Assembly (NCBI GenBank): GCA_001598975.1
Contig: BBXU01000673.1
Coordinates: 1-21,729, forward strand
Length of the DNA stretch: 21,729 nt
Direction: 5' to 3'
DNA from: Parachlorella kessleri
Lineage: Eukaryota; Chlorophyta; Trebouxiophyceae; Chlorellales; Chlorellaceae
The notes below the pieces were generated by a model. The model worked only from the letters and a program-made list of their open reading frames with translations, made no database searches and was not told where the DNA came from. Position numbers and translations under genes: made by a program. Shown piece by piece: positions 19,050-21,729 of this stretch. Every line of letters starts with the position of its first letter. Position 1 is the stretch's first letter.

Positions 19050-21518
19050 TCAAGTGCCCGCGGCCAGCTGTTGCTGCTGCCTACGTCGGGGCCTTCGCGC
19101 CGGCTGCTGCTGCTGCTGCTGGCCCTGCTGCGCCCCGCTGCCTAGAGGGAGTGCGCTGCTGGTGCCAGCGGTACACAGATAGTCCAGAGTGTACAGGTTG
19201 GACTCGCACATGCTGCTGAGGTCATCATGAATGCGGGTGATCGCTTTCTGCAGTGACCGCAGCGCCGGCGCCACAGGCCCGCCTGCACCGTGGGGAGGAA
19301 GCGCAGCAGGGGGCCACTTTATACTCGCCAAGAAGTTGAGCAATAACCCAAGCTAATTTGGTATGGACACTCTTGACCTCAGCCATGTCTGCCTTGCAAT
19401 AGCGCATGTCTGCCTTGTAAGTCCCCGCAAACGCCTCAACCATACCAAGCACACGAAAAAGGCCCAAGGATGCTCCTTGCGGGCACCCTCGTTATATGCC
19501 ACCTGGTAGCAGCCAGTGACCCCCTGCCTCTTTGCCCCCTAGCCGGTCCCAGCCAACCAGACCCTCACCTTCCAAGGACCCGCCTGTCCAATGCCCGCCC
19601 ACTACCAGGGCAACCCTCAAGCCAACCTCCCCAACCATCGCCTGCACTACCTACATCCTGACCTGCCACCAGGAGCCTGGCCTCCAGGAGGCTCACTTTC
19701 ACAGTCGCCAGCCCGCTCACCCATCCCCTCCATCCCTCCCCACAAGCGGACGCGCCCACTCACCGCCCAGGGTGCCCGCCTGCACCGCGGGCCCGTGCCG
19801 GGTGCACACCGCCCTGGCCCAGGCCAGCAGGTACTCCAGGTGGGCGCTGCCCGGCAGCAGCTCCGCCAGCGCCACCAGCAGCTGAGGCACCACCGCCGGC
19901 GGCAGCGTGTTCACCAGCAGGGGCACCTGCAGCAGGTAAGCAGGGAGGCAAGTCAGGCCCCTACCCCGGGTCACCAGGCCGGAATGGCAGCAAGTGGGTG
20001 CGCTGTGGGCGGCTGCACTGCACCCGCACATAAAGCCACGGTGGCAAACAAACAACCCCAAGTGTGCTGGCAGCCAGGGCCACGGCGGCAGCGGCTGCAC
20101 CAACTCCCAGCAACCGCTGCGGCCCTGGCCGTGGGCGCAGTGCCCCCTCCGCCCTGCCCCCCACCCCAGCGCGGGCATCGGGTCCCAGACGCCCAAGGGA
20201 TTCTCACTCTCCAACACACACAGAGGGACCGCCCTCCCCCCCTCCTCACCTGGGGCGGCGGCGTGGACATGACGCAGTGCTGCACCAGTCGCGGGTCGCC
20301 GAGCCGCACCGCCAGCAGCAGCGCGCGCAGGTGCTGGCCGCGGCCCAGGCAGGCCACCACGGCGGCGGGGGTCACATCCTCGGCCAGGTCGGTGGGGTCA
20401 AACAGCAGGCCCTCGTCCAGGCTGCAGGGGGGAGGGAATGAATGGATGCAGGTAAGAAGGGAGGGAGGACTAAGTAGCTTGGCTGTTGTGGGTGAGGGCG
20501 ACCTCGGCTCCCCGCAGCCGGTGGTATTAGGGGAGACATGTGGTTCCAAACAGGTTCAGGGAAGCCCTAAGGGCAGGCCCCTTGCCGTGGCTGGAGCAGC
20601 GAAGGGGGCGGAGAGGGTGGCGTGGAGGGGAGGCACCATCAGGAGAAGGCCCAGTTGCATGAAGAACATGGAGATGTGGAAGCCCTGGCAGCGCCTTGGC
20701 CTGGCAGAAAAAAAGGGGTGGTCTTCCCGCGGTGGCCCACCGCGGCCTAGGCTGTTGGTGCCTGAGGGTAGAAGCCCATACCCAGCGGCCCATTCCCATC
20801 TCGGGCGCGCCACCCACCCACTCACCCACCTACCTGTGCAGCAGCACCCCCTCTGTCGTGGCCGCCGCCCACGACCTGCCGGTGGGCGACAGCGTGACGC
20901 AGCGCGTGCGCACCGCCGGCGCCTTCTTGCCGCCGCCGGTCCCGGGCAGCTCCTGCTCGCCAGCTGGGCCGCCTGCAGGGAAATGCGGAAACCAGCGTGC
21001 CACGGGTGGGCATTTGCATAGACTAGGTACGGTGACAGGTAGGTGACACAAGAGGTTCCAAGACTTGGGCTCGGGAGCAAACCGGGGCCGAGTGCAGCCC
21101 CCGTCAGGCACGGCACCTGCACTGAAAACGAGGTTGGGCAGTGGGCCGAGTACTCGAGGTGAGGGGAGCAGGTCCAATCTCCACTGCAGGGCGGCCCCAT
21201 GCCGACCGTGATGCTTGCACTGCCCTCCTAGGAGTCTGCCATGAGCTGCCTGGAACGCCATCACGTCCAGGATCAAGTACAGGACCAAAACAAGGCGCAG
21301 CACAGAGGCGAAGGGGTGGAAGAGCTAGCTATGTGAGCTAGCCAGGCCAGGCATGCCACAGCCGGCCACTCCGGCTGCGTAAGCAGGGCAGGGCAGGGCG
21401 AGCCACAGGAAGCTAGCTAGCTGCCTAGCTAGGCAGTGCTGGTCACCTGCTGTGCTGGGCGGCAGCAGGTCGTCGTCCTCATCTGTGTCCACATCCAGCT
21501 GAGCCAGGGGCCCCGCAT
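19050..21518 (-). CDS. PWP2: PWP2/UTP1 U3 snoRNP protein, C-terminal part (5' part off right edge)
   Basis: Subunit of the UTP-B complex in the nucleolar small-subunit processome, needed for 18S rRNA maturation. Five exons are visible: 21518-21447, 20972-20834, 20421-20250, 19926-19764 and 19282-19050, all GT-AG with agreeing phases, about 259 residues. Seen in order: an acidic linker DAGPLAQLDVDTDEDDD, the last WD-repeat segment TLSPTGRSWAAATTEGVLL, then the Utp12 domain with LLFDPTDLAEDVTPAAV, ALLLAVRLGDPRLVQ, LEYLLAWARAVCTRHG and LRSLQKAITRIHDDLSSMCE. The order and spacing match PWP2 rather than other UTP-B WD proteins. The C-terminus is a lineage-specific Gln/Arg-rich tail (QQGQQQQQQPARRPRRRQQQQ). 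The bases right of 21518 read as intron; the N-terminal WD propellers lie outside the window. Confidence 0.9.
21421..21436. repeat. Perfect 16-nt palindrome
   Basis: ctgcctagctaggcag is its own reverse complement and sits just downstream of a PWP2 donor, inside the intron, next to a short run of AGCT units (21411-21420). No function is implied. Confidence 0.7.
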
Positions 21519-21729
21519 CTGCACAGAACAGCACATAACATAACGCGACACATCAGGAGACTCCCCCTCAGGGACGGCCGGCCAGTCTTGGTTCCATGTG
21601 CAATGTTTGCTAGCGGCCGTGCTTTGGTAGCGACGCCCTCTGCTGTCATGCCCTGCAACACCTGAGCAGCTCTCCCAGCCTGACTAAACACCCCAATGCC
21701 AGTGTGCCTAACAGCAGCAAACGCACCCC

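Noticed and set aside
19225..19467. Minus-strand frame with KADMRYCKADMAEVKS
   Set aside because: Lies mostly in the last PWP2 intron; the short repeat in the DNA explains the repeated peptide, and joining exon 19926-19764 directly to 19282 gives the conserved Utp12 sequence.
19591..21021. 476-codon plus-strand open frame
   Set aside because: Antisense to PWP2 exons and introns; Pro/Arg/Gln-rich composition typical of a GC-rich shadow frame, with no domain.

Overview
The window is nuclear DNA of a photosynthetic eukaryote, most likely a chlorophyte green alga. The genes are GC-rich and intron-dense (about 35 introns, roughly 100-480 nt apart from one of 1.4 kb). They encode plant-type proteins: a DRP1-class dynamin, a triose-phosphate-translocator-family carrier and a probable thylakoid-lumen protein. 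TGTAA, the usual green-algal polyadenylation signal, lies downstream of three of the genes. No tRNA, rRNA, CRISPR array or autonomous transposon was recognised. All gene models come from reading frames, splice consensus, intron-phase agreement and remembered family patterns; nothing was searched.

Layout, left to right. (1) 43-3254, minus: 5' part of a DRP1-type dynamin GTPase; the rest lies off the left edge. (2) 3825-5118, plus: small TPR-like protein with a Tat-like thylakoid-lumen targeting sequence, divergent from (1). (3) 5570-8998, minus: ankyrin-repeat protein of about 439 residues, convergent with (2). (4) 9227-9946, plus: LYR-family (LYRM9-like) mitochondrial protein, divergent from (3). 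(5) 10020-14410, plus: TPT/nucleotide-sugar-transporter-family membrane protein with a 296-residue N-terminal extension, starting only 73 nt after (4). (6) 15225-17894, plus: SCP/FCP1-like CTD phosphatase of the HAD superfamily. (7) 19050-21518, minus: C-terminal part of PWP2/UTP1, a U3 snoRNP (small-subunit processome) protein; its 5' part lies off the right edge.

The genes look like unrelated housekeeping functions and I see no pathway joining them. The most notable structures are: a near-complete inverted repeat of about 0.9 kb (two arms of about 420-460 nt, 22-nt loop) in the long third intron of the transporter gene, a candidate small-RNA hairpin or foldback element; four GC-AG introns among about 35, where phase and protein alignment exclude or disfavour GT donors; a very G-rich run at the 5' splice site of phosphatase intron 4, a candidate G-quadruplex; and the tight LYRM9-transporter spacing, a candidate dicistronic mRNA.
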